From positions 1 to 51,633 of the forward strand of contig NZ_SLXG01000019.1 of the NCBI RefSeq assembly GCF_004345725.1: DNA of 51,633 nucleotides, in the 5' to 3' direction. The notes under the pieces were generated by a model. That model did not search any database, was not told the DNA's origin, and saw only the letters and a program-made list of their open reading frames with translations. The position numbers and the translations under genes are program-made. This document shows positions 34,582 through 45,867 of the stretch, in pieces. This DNA comes from Crenobacter luteus. GTDB taxonomy: Bacteria; Pseudomonadota; Gammaproteobacteria; Burkholderiales; Chromobacteriaceae. Position 1 is the first letter of the stretch. Each line of letters starts with the position of its first letter.

Positions 34582-36459
34582 CTACAGCCTGAAGCGCGAG
34601 AACTGCTGGCGCAGGCTGCCGGCCGCCTCGGCCAGGCCGCCGAGCGTGTGGCTGGCGCCCTGCAGCGCGCCGTCGCTCTCGATGATGCGGCTGTTGATGC
34701 GCTCGGTGCTCTGCGCGATCTGCGTGGTCGCGTTGTGCTGCTCGCGCGTCGACAACGAGATCTCGTTCATCTTGGCGACCACCGCCGCCATCGCCTCGCG
34801 GATCTGGCCGATCTGCTCGGCCGCCTCGCGCGTCAGCGCGACGCCGCCGTCGACCGCGCCGAGCGCGTGCTGCATATTGTCGACCGCCTGGCGCGTCTCG
34901 TCGCGGATCGCGCTGACCATGCCCGAAATCTCCACCGTCGCGGCGCCGGTGCGCTCGGCCAGCTTGCGCACCTCGTCGGCGACCACCGCGAAGCCGCGGC
35001 CCTGCTCGCCGGCGCGCGCCGCCTCGATCGCCGCATTCAGCGCCAACAGGTTGGTCTGGTCGGCGATGTCGCGGATCACGTTGGTAATGCCGGAAATCTG
35101 CTGCGAGCGGCCGTCCAGCGTCGACAGCATGCCCGACAGCTCGCGCACCGCGCTCATGGTGCGCTCCATCTCGCCGGTGATGCGCGCCATCGCCTCGGCG
35201 CTCTGGCCGGACACTTCGCCGGTCTGCCCGACCAGCGCGTCGGCTTCGCGCGCCGCGTCGGCGATATGCGAGATGCTGACGGTGATCTCTTCGAGCGTCG
35301 CGGCGTTCGAGCCGGACACGTCGGAAATCTGGCGCGAATCGTCGGCGACGCGCGCGATCGTGCCGCCGACCGCCTCGACGCCGCCCGACACGCGGTCGGC
35401 CTCGTCGCGGATCGCGCGGAACATCGTCTGCAAGCGTTCGATGAAACCGTTGAAGGCGTGCGCGGTCTCGGCGATCTCGTCCTCGCCGGCCACTTCGATG
35501 CGGCGCGTCAGGTCGCCCTCGCCCTGCGAGATCTCGCGCATCGCGTCGCGCAGCCGCGCCAGACCCGCCAGCATGCGGCCGAGTACGAAGCTCGCCAGCG
35601 GCACCATGACGAGGAACACCGCCAGCGCGGTCGCCAGCACGGTGTAGAGCAGGCTGTTCAGCGGCGCGAGCACCTGGTCGCGGTCGACCACCACGCCGAG
35701 GAACCAGTCGGTACCCGGCACGGCGACCAGGCGCGCGAAGTAGGACCTGCCGTCGCTGTCGACCTCGGCCAACTCGCCCGACTCGGCCAGCGCGCCGACC
35801 TTGTCGCTGGTCAGCGCCGGAATCTTCTCGGCGATGGGCTTGAGCGTCAGCGTCTGGTCCGGGTGCGCGATCACCTTGCCGCTCTTCTCGACCAGGAAAG
35901 CGTAACCGTCGACGTTGAGCTTGACGCCGAGCACCGACTTGACCAGCGCGTCGATGAAGATGTCACCGCCGGCCACCGCGAGCAGCTGCCCGCCGGCGTT
36001 CACCGGCGCGACCACGGTCACCACCAGCTTCTTGGTGTCGAAGTCGACGTAGGGCTCGGAGATGGTCGGCTTGCCGACCTGCTTGGCCAAGCCGTACCAC
36101 GGGCGCGCGGTCGGGTCGTAGTCGGGCTTCTGCGGCCGACCGTCGGAATACAGCATGCGCTTGTCGGCGTAGCCGATATAGCTGACGTCGAAACCGCCGG
36201 CGCGGTTCAGGTTGTCCAGATAGACGCGCGGCTCGGCCAGCGTCGCCACCGACACCGCCGCCTCGACGATGCGCACCTTGTCGTGCGCCCACTCCTCGAT
36301 CACACCGCCCTGCCCGACCGCCACCGCCGACAGTTCCTTGGCGATGCCGGCCTCGACGCTCTTCTTCATCTGCAGGTAGATCAGTCCGGTCAGCACGGCG
36401 CCGAGGGCGCCGAGCATCAACGCGATCACCAGGATCATCTTGGTACGTAACGAACGCAT
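34582..36459 (-). CDS. dCache methyl-accepting chemotaxis protein, predicted amino-acid receptor
   Basis: A 625-residue transmembrane chemoreceptor. TM1 lies at about 8-30, a periplasmic double-Cache domain at 31-270, TM2 at about 275-300, then a HAMP domain ([20 protein letters not shown]) and the signalling hairpin, with the tip around [20 protein letters not shown]. No C-terminal CheR-binding pentapeptide. The ligand pocket shows R119, W121, Y122, Y137, D139 and D166, matching in spacing the amino-acid-binding motif of dCache receptors such as PctA. ATG 36459 is chosen over 36474 because GGGGA precedes it. Monocistronic, ending at the shared terminator. Confidence 0.92.
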   Translation of the reverse strand: MRSLRTKMILVIALMLGALGAVLTGLIYLQMKKSVEAGIAKELSAVAVGQGGVIEEWAHDKVRIVEAAVSVATLAEPRVYLDNLNRAGGFDVSYIGYADKRMLYSDGRPQKPDYDPTARPWYGLAKQVGKPTISEPYVDFDTKKLVVTVVAPVNAGGQLLAVAGGDIFIDALVKSVLGVKLNVDGYAFLVEKSGKVIAHPDQTLTLKPIAEKIPALTSDKVGALAESGELAEVDSDGRSYFARLVAVPGTDWFLGVVVDRDQVLAPLNSLLYTVLATALAVFLVMVPLASFVLGRMLAGLARLRDAMREISQGEGDLTRRIEVAGEDEIAETAHAFNGFIERLQTMFRAIRDEADRVSGGVEAVGGTIARVADDSRQISDVSGSNAATLEEITVSISHIADAAREADALVGQTGEVSGQSAEAMARITGEMERTMSAVRELSGMLSTLDGRSQQISGITNVIRDIADQTNLLALNAAIEAARAGEQGRGFAVVADEVRKLAERTGAATVEISGMVSAIRDETRQAVDNMQHALGAVDGGVALTREAAEQIGQIREAMAAVVAKMNEISLSTREQHNATTQIAQSTERINSRIIESDGALQGASHTLGGLAEAAGSLRQQFSRFRL

Positions 36460-36529
36460 GCTTTTTCCCCACAAGACGGCGTTATGTCGGGCAACCCGGC
36501 CGGCCGTCCGACGGCCCGGTTGATTATGT

Positions 36530-37411
36530 TTACATGCCGGCTCGGCGCGCCGGCCGGTTGGTGAGCCAGACTCCGGCGCCGACCAGCAGCCCGCCGGCGA
36601 CCATGCTCCACAGCAGCTCTTCGCCGAGCATCAGCACGCCGATCAACACCGCGAACACCGGCACCAGGTTGGTGAACACCACGGTACGGGTCGGGCCGAT
36701 CGCCTTCACTCCCTCGGCGTACCACAGGAAGGCCAGCAGCGTCGCCAGCACGCCCAGGTGCAGCAGCGCCAGCCACATCGCCGGCCCCGAAGCCAGCGTC
36801 GCCAGCATCCGCCCCTCCCACAGCGCCGGCGGCAGCAGCATCAGCGCGCCGGCCAGCGCCCCCCAGGCGGTGCTCGCCAGCGGCGAGAAGTGGCGCGCGG
36901 CGTCGCGACCGAGCAGCGTGTACGCGCTCCACGCCAGCGAGCTGGCGAACACGATCGCCTCGCCGGCGCCGACATGCGCGACGAGCGCGGCCAGCTCGCC
37001 GCGGCTGATCACCAGCGCGGCGCCCAGCAGCGACACCGCGACCCCCAGCCAGCGCGCGGCGCCGAGCCGCTGCCCCTGGAAGGCCGCCGCGGCCAGCGCG
37101 ACCAGCACCGGGTTCAGCGCGACGATCAGCGCCGCACGGCTGGCCGGCACCAGGCTCAGGCCGAAGAAGAAGCAGACGTTGTAGGCGAACACGCCGGTGA
37201 AGCCGAGCGCCAGCGCCAGCCGCGCCGCATCGCCGCGAGGCGGCGCGAGACCCTCGCGGCGGGCCAGCAGCGCCATCAGGCAGGCCGCCGCGATCGCGAA
37301 ACGCCACTCGGCCACCGCCAGCGGTGCGCCCGCCTGCGCGGCGTAGCGGCCGACCGGAAAGGTCGCGCCCCAGATCAAGGTCGTCAGCACCAGCTTGAGA
37401 TAGACCACCAC
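36530..37411 (-). CDS. EamA/DMT-family transporter
   Basis: Predicted inner-membrane exporter of the drug/metabolite superfamily: 293 residues, ten hydrophobic helices in two EamA repeats ([12 protein letters not shown] at the start of the first; [15 protein letters not shown] at the start of the second), each with a proline/glycine kink. GTG 37411 is favoured as start: a TACAAT -10-like box sits at 37447-37452 and GGGGTGG is close upstream, and the first helix is then placed as in the family. ATG 37465 would add 18 residues. Substrate unknown. The ribosomal operon's terminators lie just upstream. Confidence 0.83.
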   Translation of the reverse strand: MVVYLKLVLTTLIWGATFPVGRYAAQAGAPLAVAEWRFAIAAACLMALLARREGLAPPRGDAARLALALGFTGVFAYNVCFFFGLSLVPASRAALIVALNPVLVALAAAAFQGQRLGAARWLGVAVSLLGAALVISRGELAALVAHVGAGEAIVFASSLAWSAYTLLGRDAARHFSPLASTAWGALAGALMLLPPALWEGRMLATLASGPAMWLALLHLGVLATLLAFLWYAEGVKAIGPTRTVVFTNLVPVFAVLIGVLMLGEELLWSMVAGGLLVGAGVWLTNRPARRAGM

Positions 37412-37475
37412 GCCACCCCGGATGCAGCTGAAAGCAAATCCTGAATATTGTATCCGGATAGCCATTGTGGAATTT

Positions 37476-37522
37476 AAAAAAGGCTCGGCCAACCCCGGTG
37501 TTACCCCAAGGTTGGCCGAGCC
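37476..37522 (-). terminator. Terminator built from an inverted pair of the uptake-like repeat
   Basis: Thirteen-bp stem (37482-37494 with 37510-37522), 15-base loop. On the minus strand it is followed by T6 (37476-37481), so it should terminate transcription coming from rplQ. Both arms contain the 10-mer (37484-37493 and 37511-37520); the right arm has the full 13-mer (37508-37520). A second terminator stands just before it. Confidence 0.85.
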
Positions 37523-37546
37523 CTTCGCGATAGCTGTGCGCCGATG

Positions 37547-37576
37547 AAAAAAGCCGGCCCAAGGGCCGGCTTTTTT
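37547..37576. terminator. Strong terminator at the end of the ribosomal operon
   Basis: Fourteen-bp perfect palindromic stem (37547-37560 with 37563-37576) including A6/T6 ends, starting 15 bases past the rplQ stop. Works in either direction; it closes the alpha operon. Confidence 0.93.
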
Positions 37577-37591
37577 CGAGCGGGACGAGGA

Positions 37592-37984
37592 TTACTCGGC
37601 CGCTTCTTCCGCGACGACGTCGCCTTCCGGACGGTCCACCAGCTCGACCAGAGCCAGCGGGGCGTTGTCGCCCTTACGGAAACCGTACTTCAGGATGCGC
37701 AGGTAGCCGCCGTTGCGGGCGGTGTAGCGCGGGCCCAACACGTCGAACAGCTTGACCACGATCTCGCGATCGCGGGTGCGGTCGAAGGCCAGACGACGGT
37801 TGGCCAGCGACGGCTTCTTGCCGAGCGTGATGAGCGGTTCAGCCACGCGACGCAGTTCCTTGGCCTTCGGCAGCGTGGTCACGATGGCTTCGTGACGCAG
37901 CAGCGAGTTGGCCATGTTACGCAGCATCGCCAGACGGTGGCTGGTCGTGCGATTCAGTTTACGATTACTCAAACGATGACGCAT
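37592..37984 (-). CDS. rplQ: 50S ribosomal protein L17
   Basis: Large-subunit protein near the tunnel exit; 130 residues. N-terminal [21 protein letters not shown] and [25 protein letters not shown] are standard L17. The acidic C-terminal tail ([11 protein letters not shown]) is slightly longer than the shortest homologues. Last gene of the alpha operon, 24 bases after rpoA, followed by two tandem terminators. Confidence 0.98.
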   Translation of the reverse strand: MRHRLSNRKLNRTTSHRLAMLRNMANSLLRHEAIVTTLPKAKELRRVAEPLITLGKKPSLANRRLAFDRTRDREIVVKLFDVLGPRYTARNGGYLRILKYGFRKGDNAPLALVELVDRPEGDVVAEEAAE

Positions 37985-38008
37985 TGTAGTGTCCTTTTAT
38001 CTCAAGCC

Positions 38009-38992
38009 TTACGGCTTCTCCAGCCCTGCCGGCGGCCAGTTCTCCAGCTTCATGCCGAGCGTCAGACCCTTGGAGGCGAGAACTTCCTTGATCTCGTTGA
38101 GCGACTTGCGACCCAGATTCGGGGTCTTCAGGAGCTCGGTCTCGGTGCGCTGGATCAGATCACCGATGTAATAGATGTTCTCCGCCTTCAGGCAGTTGGC
38201 CGAACGAACCGTGAGTTCGAGATCATCGACCGGGCGCAGCAGAATCGGATCAATCTGAGGCGCCTTTTCCACGACCTCTTCCACCGCCGTGCCTTGCAGG
38301 TCGGCAAAGATGGACAGTTGATCCACCAGGATACGCGCTGCCATGCGCACAGCTTCTTCCGGCTCGATCACGCCGTTGGTCTCGATGTCGAGGACCAGGC
38401 GGTCGAGGTCGGTACGCTGTTCGACGCGGGCGCTCTCCACGCCGAAGCTCACGCGGCGAACCGGCGAGTAGGACGCGTCGAGCTGGATGGTGCCGATCGA
38501 ACGGTTGTCGTCGTGGTTCACGCGCGAGGCGACCGGCTGGTAGCCGCGCCCGGTTTCCACCTTGACTTCCATGTCGATCTTGCCGCCCGCGGACAGATGG
38601 CAGATCACATGATCCGGGTTGATGACTTCAACATCGTGCGGAAGCTCGATATCGCTGGCCAGCACGGCGCCTTCGCCTTCCTTTTTCAGGGAAAGCACGA
38701 CGCTGTCACGGCCATGCAGTTTAAGCACCACGCCCTTGAGGTTGAGGAGGATGTCGACGACATCCTCCCGCACGCCGTCAAGCGCGGAATACTCATGCAA
38801 AACGCCAGCGATAGTCACTTCGGTCGGAGCAAAGCCCGGCATCGACGACAGCAGGATCCGGCGCAGGGCGTTGCCCAGGGTGTGGGCATAGCCACGCTCG
38901 AACGGCTCCATCGACACGCGAGCGTGCGTCGAGGAGACCGGCTGAACGTCGATCAAACGCGGTTTCAGAAATTCCGAAGCGCTGTTTTGCAT
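38009..38992 (-). CDS. rpoA: RNA polymerase alpha subunit
   Basis: Alpha subunit of RNA polymerase, 327 residues. The N-terminal assembly domain starts [16 protein letters not shown] and contains [29 protein letters not shown]; the C-terminal domain (from about 245) has the DNA-binding segment [22 protein letters not shown] and [23 protein letters not shown]. Located between rpsD and rplQ, the usual alpha-operon order. Confidence 0.98.
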   Translation of the reverse strand: MQNSASEFLKPRLIDVQPVSSTHARVSMEPFERGYAHTLGNALRRILLSSMPGFAPTEVTIAGVLHEYSALDGVREDVVDILLNLKGVVLKLHGRDSVVLSLKKEGEGAVLASDIELPHDVEVINPDHVICHLSAGGKIDMEVKVETGRGYQPVASRVNHDDNRSIGTIQLDASYSPVRRVSFGVESARVEQRTDLDRLVLDIETNGVIEPEEAVRMAARILVDQLSIFADLQGTAVEEVVEKAPQIDPILLRPVDDLELTVRSANCLKAENIYYIGDLIQRTETELLKTPNLGRKSLNEIKEVLASKGLTLGMKLENWPPAGLEKP

Positions 38993-39015
38993 AGTGATTC
39001 CTTAAAGGCTAGCGA

Positions 39016-39636
39016 TTACTTGGAGTAGAATTCCACAACGAGCTGTTCGTTGATATCGCTAGACAGTTCGGAACGTTCCGGCGCGTTCTTGAACACGCCT
39101 TCCATTTTCTTCGAATCCACCGAAACCCAGGACGGGAAACCGGCTTGCTCGGCCAGGGCCAGCGCTTCTTGAATACGCACTTGCTTCTTGGCCTTTTCGC
39201 GGACCGCGACCACGTCGCCGGCTTTCACCTGGTACGACGGGATGTTCACGACGATGCCGTTCACGGTCAGCGCCTTGTGGCTGACGAGTTGACGCGCTTC
39301 GGCGCGGGTCGAACCCAGGCCCATGCGGTACACCACGTTGTCCAGACGCGATTCGAGGATCTGCAGCAGATTCTCGCCGGTCGAACCCTTGCGACGGGCG
39401 GCTTCGGCGAAGTACTTGCGGAATTGACGCTCCAGCACGCCGTAGATGCGGCGCACTTTCTGCTTTTCACGCAGCTGGGTGCCGAATTCGGACACGCGCG
39501 GTTTTTTCGCGCCGTGCTGACCCGGCGGGGTGTCCAGTTTGCACTTGGAATCCAGTGCGCGGCGCGCGCTCTTCAGGAAAAGGTCAGTTCCTTCGCGACG
39601 CGCGAGTTTACATTTCGGGCCGATATAACGTGCCAT
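39016..39636 (-). CDS. rpsD: 30S ribosomal protein S4
   Basis: Primary 16S rRNA-binding protein of 206 residues with an S4 RNA-binding domain ([29 protein letters not shown] at about 93-121). N-terminus [15 protein letters not shown] without a CxxC zinc pair, so the zinc-free form. In E. coli S4 autoregulates the alpha operon; no such site was identified here. Between rpsK and rpoA. Confidence 0.98.
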   Translation of the reverse strand: MARYIGPKCKLARREGTDLFLKSARRALDSKCKLDTPPGQHGAKKPRVSEFGTQLREKQKVRRIYGVLERQFRKYFAEAARRKGSTGENLLQILESRLDNVVYRMGLGSTRAEARQLVSHKALTVNGIVVNIPSYQVKAGDVVAVREKAKKQVRIQEALALAEQAGFPSWVSVDSKKMEGVFKNAPERSELSSDINEQLVVEFYSK

Positions 39637-39654
39637 GTTCTCACACTCTCCGAA

Positions 39655-40050
39655 TTAGATACGACGTTTCTTGGGCGGACGGCAGCCGTTGTGCGGCACC
39701 GGCGTCACGTCGGAGATGCTGGTGATCTTGAAGCCCAGCGAGTTGAGAGCACGCACCGCGGATTCGCGACCCGGACCCGGGCCCTTGATGCGAACTTCGA
39801 GGTTCTTCACACCGTATTCTTGGGCAACTTTACCAGCGTGTTCCGCCGCCACCTGGGCAGCAAAAGGTGTACTCTTGCGCGAGCCTTTGAAACCAGCACC
39901 GCCGGAGGTAGCCCAAGACAAAGCATTCCCTTGACGATCGGTGATGGTAATGATGGTGTTGTTGAACGAAGCGTGCACATGCACGATGCCTTCGCTCACA
40001 GACTTGCGCACCTTTTTGCGTACACGGACAGCTGTGTTTGCTTTAGCCAT
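39655..40050 (-). CDS. rpsK: 30S ribosomal protein S11
   Basis: Platform protein of the small subunit, 131 residues. Hallmarks: [41 protein letters not shown] and the C-terminal [18 protein letters not shown]. Placed 18 bases from rpsM and from rpsD in the alpha operon. Confidence 0.98.
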   Translation of the reverse strand: MAKANTAVRVRKKVRKSVSEGIVHVHASFNNTIITITDRQGNALSWATSGGAGFKGSRKSTPFAAQVAAEHAGKVAQEYGVKNLEVRIKGPGPGRESAVRALNSLGFKITSISDVTPVPHNGCRPPKKRRI

Positions 40051-40068
40051 TCTCTGTGTTCCTTAAAA

Positions 40069-40431
40069 TTACTTCTTGCCGGCGATCGCCTTGCGCGGAC
40101 CCTTGCGGGTGCGGGCATTGGTGCGAGTACGCTGGCCGCGGCACGGCAGGCCACGACGATGGCGCATGCCACGGTAGCTGCCCATGTCCATCAGGCGCTT
40201 GATGCTCATGGTGACTTCGCGGCGCAGATCACCTTCCACGGTGAACTTAGCCACTTCTTCACGCAGCGTTTCCATCTGGGCTTCGGTCAGGTCCTTCACC
40301 TTGGTGGAGGGGACCACGCCAGCCGAGGCGCAAATCGCCTTGGCGCGGGTCGAACCGATGCCGTAGATGGCCTGCAGGCCGATTACGGCGTGCGCATTGT
40401 TGGGGATGTTTACCCCTGCGATACGGGCCAT
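40069..40431 (-). CDS. rpsM: 30S ribosomal protein S13
   Basis: Head protein contacting the P-site tRNA and 5S rRNA bridge, 120 residues. [19 protein letters not shown] at the start, helix-two-turn-helix [13 protein letters not shown], and the basic tail [19 protein letters not shown]. First gene of the alpha operon proper, following rpmJ. Confidence 0.98.
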   Translation of the reverse strand: MARIAGVNIPNNAHAVIGLQAIYGIGSTRAKAICASAGVVPSTKVKDLTEAQMETLREEVAKFTVEGDLRREVTMSIKRLMDMGSYRGMRHRRGLPCRGQRTRTNARTRKGPRKAIAGKK

Positions 40432-40494
40432 AGTCTTTCCTTAAGACCTCGAAAAGTCGAAGAGTGTACCACGCAAGCGCGGGACTAACAAATG

Positions 40495-40608
40495 TTAGCC
40501 CTGACGCTGCTTGTGGCGGGGATCCGTGCAGATCACGCGAACGACGCGGTTGCGACGGATGACTTTGCAATTACGGCAAATTTTCTTTACCGAGGGTTGT
40601 ACGCGCAT
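40495..40608 (-). CDS. rpmJ: 50S ribosomal protein L36
   Basis: A 37-residue gene missed by length cut-offs: ATG at 40608, stop TAA at 40495-40497. The product begins [19 protein letters not shown] and ends [10 protein letters not shown]11, C14, C27 and H32 form the zinc ribbon, so this is the zinc-binding form. AAGGAAC lies before the ATG. Position between infA and rpsM is the expected one. Confidence 0.97.
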   Translation of the reverse strand: MRVQPSVKKICRNCKVIRRNRVVRVICTDPRHKQRQG

Positions 40609-40642
40609 TTCAGTTCCTTTTCGTACAAAGATCGTATGCGAA

Positions 40643-40861
40643 TTACTTCGCACGGAACACAATACGGGCGCGGGACAAATCGTAAGGCGTCAGTTCGACC
40701 GTCACCTTGTCGCCCGGCAGGATGCGGATGTAATGCATCCGCATCTTCCCGGAAATGTGCCCCAACACCACGTGTCCATTTTCAAGCCTCACCCTGAAGG
40801 TTGCGCTAGGCAGGTTCTCCAGGATTTCGCCCTGCATCTGGATGGTGTCTTCTTTAGCCAT
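40643..40861 (-). CDS. infA: Translation initiation factor IF-1
   Basis: A 72-residue OB-fold factor binding the 30S A site. Sequence [37 protein letters not shown] and [17 protein letters not shown] are typical. Located between secY and rpmJ; infA in this position is common in betaproteobacteria. Confidence 0.97.
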   Translation of the reverse strand: MAKEDTIQMQGEILENLPSATFRVRLENGHVVLGHISGKMRMHYIRILPGDKVTVELTPYDLSRARIVFRAK

Positions 40862-40879
40862 AACCCAGCGAACTCGGTC

Positions 40880-42205
40880 TCAGCGAGTGAACGCGCCACC
40901 GTTGCCCTTGAAGTTGGCCTTCTTGAGCAGGCCCTCATACTGGTGCGAGAGGATGTAGGACTGCACTTGCGTCATGAAGTCCATCGTCACCACCACCATG
41001 ATCAGCAGCGAAGTTCCGCCGAAATAGAACGGCACGTTCCATTTCAGGATCAGGAACTCCGGCAGCAGGCACACCAGGGTGATGTAGACCGCCCCCACCA
41101 GCGTCAGACGCATGATGATCTTCTCGATGTAGCGCGAGGTTTGCTCGCCCGGGCGGATGCCCGGAATGAACGCACCGCTCTTCTTCAGGTTGTCTGCCGT
41201 TTCCTTGGGGTTGAACACCAGGGCGGTATAGAAGTAGCAGAAGAAGACGATCGCCGCCGCATAGAACAAGATGTAGATCGGCTGACCGGGATGCAGCTTG
41301 TCGGCCACGGCCTTCAGCCACCCCATGCCTTCCGTGTTGCCGAACCAGCCGAGAACGGTGGCCGGGAACAGGATGATGCTGGACGCGAAGATCGGCGGAA
41401 TCACGCCGGCCATGTTGAGCTTGAGCGGCAGATGCGTGCTCTGACCCTGCATGACGCGGTTGCCGACCTGGCGCTTGGCGTAATTGACCAGCACCTTGCG
41501 CTGACCGCGCTCGACGAAGACGACGAGGTAGGTCACCGCGGCAACGGCAACGAACAACACCACCGCAAACAGGATGGGCAGCGAGCCTTGGCTGGTCAGC
41601 GTCAGCGTCTTGCCGATCGCGCTGGGCACGCCGGCAGCGATACCGGCACAGATGATCAGCGAGATACCGTTGCCGATGCCGCGCTCGGTGATCTGCTCAC
41701 CCAGCCACATCAGGAACATCGTCCCGGTCACCAGCGTCACGACGGTGGTGAAGTAGAACTCCCACTGTGCGCTCGTCACCAGGTTGGGCTGCTTAAAAAG
41801 CATCACCGCAATACCGAAACTTTGGAAAGTCGCGAGTATCACGGTTGCGTACCGAGTGTATTGGGTTATTTTGCGCCGCCCAGCGTCGCCCTCCTTCTTC
41901 AGCTGCTTCAGCGTCGGCACGACCTCGGAAGCGAGCTGGAGAATGATGGAGGCCGAGATGTACGGCATGATGCCGATGGCAAATACCGTAAATCTCGAAA
42001 GGGCGCCCCCGGAAAACATGTTGAACATGTCCAGGAGGCCCGTTTGCGACGTGTGGAACAACTTCGCTAGCTCAGCGGGGTTGATACCCGGGACCGGGAT
42101 ATGCGCCCCGATCCGATAGACGATCAACGCACCGATCAGAAACCAGATACGGCTTTTCAGATCACCATACTTGTTGGCATTGGCCACTAGAGAAGTATTC
42201 GCCAC
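40880..42205 (-). CDS. secY: SecY protein-translocase channel
   Basis: Channel subunit of the SecYEG translocon in the inner membrane; 441 residues, ten membrane helices. [12 protein letters not shown] near the N-terminus, [23 protein letters not shown] as the plug region, [12 protein letters not shown] and the cytosolic C5 loop [10 protein letters not shown] are all present. It follows rplO by 11 bases and precedes infA. Confidence 0.98.
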   Translation of the reverse strand: MANTSLVANANKYGDLKSRIWFLIGALIVYRIGAHIPVPGINPAELAKLFHTSQTGLLDMFNMFSGGALSRFTVFAIGIMPYISASIILQLASEVVPTLKQLKKEGDAGRRKITQYTRYATVILATFQSFGIAVMLFKQPNLVTSAQWEFYFTTVVTLVTGTMFLMWLGEQITERGIGNGISLIICAGIAAGVPSAIGKTLTLTSQGSLPILFAVVLFVAVAAVTYLVVFVERGQRKVLVNYAKRQVGNRVMQGQSTHLPLKLNMAGVIPPIFASSIILFPATVLGWFGNTEGMGWLKAVADKLHPGQPIYILFYAAAIVFFCYFYTALVFNPKETADNLKKSGAFIPGIRPGEQTSRYIEKIIMRLTLVGAVYITLVCLLPEFLILKWNVPFYFGGTSLLIMVVVTMDFMTQVQSYILSHQYEGLLKKANFKGNGGAFTR

Positions 42206-42216
42206 AGAGGTGCGCC

Positions 42217-42651
42217 TTATTCGATGAAGCTACCACCGGCGGCTTCGATCGCCGCACGGGCACCGGCAGTCGCCGAGATGCCACGCAGTTTCAGCGCGCG
42301 CTCGACCTTGCCGGACAGGATGACCTTGGCCACGTCGGCACCGGCCGGCACCACGCCAGCCTGCTTCAGCACCAGGAGGTCGATCTCGTCCACCGGCAGC
42401 AGGTTCAGCTCGGACAGACGCACTTCGGCGGTCTTGCCCGCGGTCAGCGACTTGAAGCCACGCTTCGGCAGGCGACGCTGCAGCGGCATCTGACCGCCTT
42501 CGAAGCCGACCTTGTGGAAGCCACCGGCACGGCTTTTCTGGCCCTTGTGACCGCGACCGCCGGTCTTGCCGAGGCCGCTGCCGATGCCGCGACCCACGCG
42601 ACGCTTGGCATGCGTAGAACCCGCGGCGGGTTTAATGGTGTTCAGTTCCAT
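42217..42651 (-). CDS. rplO: 50S ribosomal protein L15
   Basis: Large-subunit protein of 144 residues. [22 protein letters not shown], then [21 protein letters not shown] and [17 protein letters not shown], all L15 signatures. Adjacent to rpmD with no gap and upstream of secY. Confidence 0.98.
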   Translation of the reverse strand: MELNTIKPAAGSTHAKRRVGRGIGSGLGKTGGRGHKGQKSRAGGFHKVGFEGGQMPLQRRLPKRGFKSLTAGKTAEVRLSELNLLPVDEIDLLVLKQAGVVPAGADVAKVILSGKVERALKLRGISATAGARAAIEAAGGSFIE

Positions 42652-42837
42652 TTAGCCCTCGCATTTGATCAGGTAGCTGATCTTGTTGATCATGCCACGG
42701 TTTTCCGGCGTATCGAGCACTTCGACGGTTTGACGGATCTTTTTCAGACCCAGACCGCGAGCGCACGCTTTGTGGGACTCGATGCGACCAATCAGGCTCT
42801 TCACCAGAGTCACCTTGACAGTTTTTGCATCACTCAT
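42652..42837 (-). CDS. rpmD: 50S ribosomal protein L30
   Basis: A 61-residue protein: [18 protein letters not shown], then [23 protein letters not shown], and [15 protein letters not shown]. The ATG at 42837 has GGGAG six bases upstream, so it is preferred to the TTG at 42843. It overlaps the rpsE end by 8 bases. Confidence 0.96.
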   Translation of the reverse strand: MSDAKTVKVTLVKSLIGRIESHKACARGLGLKKIRQTVEVLDTPENRGMINKISYLIKCEG

Positions 42838-43348
42838 GCTCAACTCCCAGGATGTCTTCCACGCTCAGGCCACGCTTGGCAGCCACTTGCGCCGGGGTGT
42901 AGATCTTCTGCAGGCCGTCCAGCGTGGCACGCACCACGTTGTACGGGTTGGTCGAACCATGCACCTTGGCCGAGACGTTGCGGACGCCCATCGCCTCGAA
43001 CACGGCACGCATCGGGCCGCCGGCTTTCACACCGCTACCCTCTTTGGCCGGCTGCATGAACACGGTGGTCGCACCGTGCTTGCCCAGCACCGCGTGATGC
43101 AGGGTACCGTTCTTCAGCGGGATCTTCACCATATTGCGACGCGCTTGTTCCATCGCTTTTTGCACGGCGACCGGCACTTCTTTCGACTTGCCTTTGCCCA
43201 TGCCGATGCCGCCGTCGCCGTCGCCAACCACGGTCAGTGCCGAGAAGGCCATGATACGGCCACCCTTCACCACCTTGGTGACGCGGTTGACGCCGATCAT
43301 CTTCTCGATCAGACCATCGCCGCGATCTTCGATTTCGTGCTTAGCCAT
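42830..43348 (-). CDS. rpsE: 30S ribosomal protein S5
   Basis: Small-subunit protein important for decoding accuracy; 172 residues. N-terminal double-stranded RNA-binding fold with [24 protein letters not shown], then [19 protein letters not shown], and a C-terminal half with [21 protein letters not shown]. Between rplR and rpmD. Confidence 0.98.
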   Translation of the reverse strand: MAKHEIEDRGDGLIEKMIGVNRVTKVVKGGRIMAFSALTVVGDGDGGIGMGKGKSKEVPVAVQKAMEQARRNMVKIPLKNGTLHHAVLGKHGATTVFMQPAKEGSGVKAGGPMRAVFEAMGVRNVSAKVHGSTNPYNVVRATLDGLQKIYTPAQVAAKRGLSVEDILGVEHE

Positions 43349-43361
43349 TCTTCACTCCGAA

Positions 43362-43715
43362 TTAGAATTCCAGACCGTGCTCGCGCGCAGCGTCTGCCAG
43401 GGCCTTGATGCGGCCATGGTACTTGAAGCCGGAGCGGTCGAACGCGACCTGGGCAATGCCGGCGGCCTTGGCCTTCTCGGCGATGCGCTGGCCCACGGCC
43501 ACCGCAGCGCTCACGTTGCCGCCGTTGCCGACGGCCGAGCGAACATCGGCCTCGAGGGTGGAAGCGCTAGCCAGCACGCGATCGCCAGCAGCGTCGATGA
43601 TCTGCGCGTAGATGTGGCTGTTGCTGCGATGCACGCTAAGACGCACCATCTTGAGCTCTGCAATACGTGCACGGGTTTTGCGTGCGCGACGGAGTCGAGC
43701 TTGTTTTTTGTCCAT
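43362..43715 (-). CDS. rplR: 50S ribosomal protein L18
   Basis: 5S rRNA-binding protein of 117 residues: basic N-terminus [36 protein letters not shown], and the conserved ending [26 protein letters not shown]. Between rplF and rpsE. Confidence 0.98.
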   Translation of the reverse strand: MDKKQARLRRARKTRARIAELKMVRLSVHRSNSHIYAQIIDAAGDRVLASASTLEADVRSAVGNGGNVSAAVAVGQRIAEKAKAAGIAQVAFDRSGFKYHGRIKALADAAREHGLEF

Positions 43716-43728
43716 TTCAGTGCCTCAA

Positions 43729-44262
43729 TTACTTCTTCTTGGTCTCTTTCAGAACCACCACCTCGTCGGCGTAACGCACGCCCTTGCCCTTGTAGGGCTC
43801 CGGCGAACGGTAAGCGCGGATCTCGGCGGCCACCTGACCCACGCGCTGCTTGTCAGCGCCCTTGATCAGGATCTCGGTCTGAGTCGGGGTCGCCACGGTG
43901 ATGCCTTCGGGCATCTTGTGGGCCACCGGGTGGGAGAAACCAAGCGACAGGTTCAGGGTGTCACCTTGAGCCTGGGCACGATAGCCCACGCCCACCAGCT
44001 GGAGCTTGCGCTCGAAGCCTTTGGACACACCGGTCACCATGTTGTTGAGGAGCGCGCGCAGGGTACCAGACATGGAACGCGCGAACTTGCTATCGGTCTT
44101 GGCCGCGAAGGTCAGCTGATTGTCTTCCAGCTTCACTTCCACCTCGTTGCACAGCGGGGTGCTGAGGGTGCCAAGCGCGCCTTTCACGGTCACCTCGGCG
44201 GCGCCGAATTTCACTTCGACACCGGCCGGGATCGCGACGGGATTCTTAGCTACGCGAGACAT
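43729..44262 (-). CDS. rplF: 50S ribosomal protein L6
   Basis: Protein near the factor-binding site; 177 residues with two L6 domains. [17 protein letters not shown] at the start and [24 protein letters not shown] at the end are diagnostic. Between rpsH and rplR. Confidence 0.98.
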   Translation of the reverse strand: MSRVAKNPVAIPAGVEVKFGAAEVTVKGALGTLSTPLCNEVEVKLEDNQLTFAAKTDSKFARSMSGTLRALLNNMVTGVSKGFERKLQLVGVGYRAQAQGDTLNLSLGFSHPVAHKMPEGITVATPTQTEILIKGADKQRVGQVAAEIRAYRSPEPYKGKGVRYADEVVVLKETKKK

Positions 44263-44273
44263 TACACCCTCCC

Positions 44274-44669
44274 TTATGCCACGAAGCAGAGCAGCTCGCC
44301 GCCGATACCGGCTGCGCGCGCTTTGCGATCGGTCATCACGCCCTTGGAGGTGGACAGAATCGCCACGCCCAGGCCGTTCATCACCTTCGGAATGTCCGAG
44401 GTGCCCTTGTACACGCGCAGGCCGGGACGCGAAACGCGCTCGATGCGCTCGATCACCGGACGACCAGCGTAGTACTTGAGCTGGATGTCGAGGGACGGCT
44501 TCTTCTCTTCGCCGGACACGGCGAAGTCTTCGATGTAGCCTTCGTCCTTCAGCACCTTGGCAATCGCCAGCTTCAGCTTGGAGGACGGCATGGAAACGGC
44601 CGCCTTCGAAGCGCGCTGGGCGTTGCGGATGCGGGTCAACATGTCGGAAATAGGATCATGCATGCTCAT
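44274..44669 (-). CDS. rpsH: 30S ribosomal protein S8
   Basis: Primary 16S rRNA-binding protein of 131 residues: [39 protein letters not shown] and the C-terminal [27 protein letters not shown]8 represses the spc operon in E. coli; a binding site near rplE was not identified. Between rpsN and rplF. Confidence 0.98.
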   Translation of the reverse strand: MSMHDPISDMLTRIRNAQRASKAAVSMPSSKLKLAIAKVLKDEGYIEDFAVSGEEKKPSLDIQLKYYAGRPVIERIERVSRPGLRVYKGTSDIPKVMNGLGVAILSTSKGVMTDRKARAAGIGGELLCFVA

Positions 44670-44682
44670 TCGTTTTCTCCTA

Positions 44683-44988
44683 TTACCAGCTGGCCTTCAC
44701 AACACCCGGGATCTCACCTTTCATGGCGATTTCACGAAGTTTGCTGCGACCCAGGCCGAATTTACGGAACACACCACGCGGGCGGCCGGTGATGGCGCAA
44801 CGGTTGCGTTGGCGCACCGGGCTGGCGTTGCGCGGCAGGCTCTGAAGCTTCAGGCGGGCCTCGAAACGCTCTTCATCCGAGAGGCTGGCGTTGTTGATGA
44901 CGGCGAGAAGCTCTTCACGCTTGGCAGCGTATTTGGCGACGAGCTTGGCGCGCTTCTTTTCACGGTTAATCAGTGCAAGTGTTGCCAT
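44683..44988 (-). CDS. rpsN: 30S ribosomal protein S14, zinc-free type
   Basis: A 101-residue S14 of the long form: [40 protein letters not shown] and [25 protein letters not shown]. Only one cysteine, no CxxC pairs, so it does not bind zinc. Between rplE and rpsH. Confidence 0.98.
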   Translation of the reverse strand: MATLALINREKKRAKLVAKYAAKREELLAVINNASLSDEERFEARLKLQSLPRNASPVRQRNRCAITGRPRGVFRKFGLGRSKLREIAMKGEIPGVVKASW

Positions 44989-44992
44989 GTGC

Positions 44993-45532
44993 TTAACCCT
45001 TGAACGGGAACTTGAACGCAGCCAGCAGCGCGCGGGCTTCTTCGTCGGACTTCGCGGTGGTGGTGATGGTGATGTTCATACCACGCAGCGCGTCGATCTT
45101 GTCGTACTCGATTTCCGGGAAGATGATCTGCTCACGCACACCCATGTTGTAGTTGCCGCGGCCGTCGAAAGACTTGCCCGACACACCACGGAAGTCGCGC
45201 ACGCGCGGCAGGGCGATGGTCACCAGACGATCCAGGAATTCGTACATGCGTTCGCGACGCAGGGTCACCTTGCAGCCGACCGGGTAGTGATCGCGGATCT
45301 TGAAGCCGGCGATCGACTTGCGGGCGGTGGTCACCACCGGCTTCTGGCCGGTGATCTTTTCCAGGTCGCCGACGGCGAATTCCATCACTTTCTTGTCCGC
45401 AACCGCTTCACCGACACCCATGTTCAGGGTGATCTTCTCGATGCGCGGCACTTCCATCACGGACTTGTAGCCGAACTGCTTGACCAGCTCGGGAACGACG
45501 CTGCTTTTGTAAAAATCGTAGAGACGTGCCAT
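44993..45532 (-). CDS. rplE: 50S ribosomal protein L5
   Basis: 5S rRNA- and tRNA-contacting protein; 179 residues from ATG 45532 ([12 protein letters not shown]), the same length as E. coli L5. GGAG precedes the ATG by six bases; a GTG two codons earlier is less likely. Features: [39 protein letters not shown]. Four bases from rpsN. Confidence 0.97.
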   Translation of the reverse strand: MARLYDFYKSSVVPELVKQFGYKSVMEVPRIEKITLNMGVGEAVADKKVMEFAVGDLEKITGQKPVVTTARKSIAGFKIRDHYPVGCKVTLRRERMYEFLDRLVTIALPRVRDFRGVSGKSFDGRGNYNMGVREQIIFPEIEYDKIDALRGMNITITTTAKSDEEARALLAAFKFPFKG

Positions 45533-45541
45533 GTTCACTCC

Positions 45542-45856
45542 TTACGCGCCAACGACTTCACCGCTGGACTTGAACACGCGCACTTTGCGGCCGTCTTCCA
45601 GCAGCTTGATGCCCACGCGGTCAGCCTTCTGGGTGGCCGGGTTGAAAATGGCGACGTTCGAGACGTGCAGCGGCATGGTCTTTTCGACGATACCACCGGC
45701 CACGCCGCGGATCGGGTTCGGCTTCTGGTGCTTCTTGGCGATGTTCACGCCTTCGACGACCAGTTTGTCTTCCAGCACGCGCAGAACGGTGCCGCGCTTG
45801 CCTTTGTCTTTGCCGGCGATGACGATGACTTCGTCACCTTTGCGGATTTTTCGCAT
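45542..45856 (-). CDS. rplX: 50S ribosomal protein L24
   Basis: Assembly-initiating protein of 104 residues with an N-terminal KOW motif ([25 protein letters not shown]). ATG 45856 with AGGGAGA upstream is preferred to the TTG codon before it. Between rplN and rplE. Confidence 0.97.
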   Translation of the reverse strand: MRKIRKGDEVIVIAGKDKGKRGTVLRVLEDKLVVEGVNIAKKHQKPNPIRGVAGGIVEKTMPLHVSNVAIFNPATQKADRVGIKLLEDGRKVRVFKSSGEVVGA

Positions 45857-45867
45857 CAATCTCTCCC

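Noticed and set aside
32927..35647. A 906-codon plus-strand frame across lnt and the chemoreceptor gene
   Set aside because: It overlaps lnt in another frame and runs antisense to the chemoreceptor; both real genes have full motif support.
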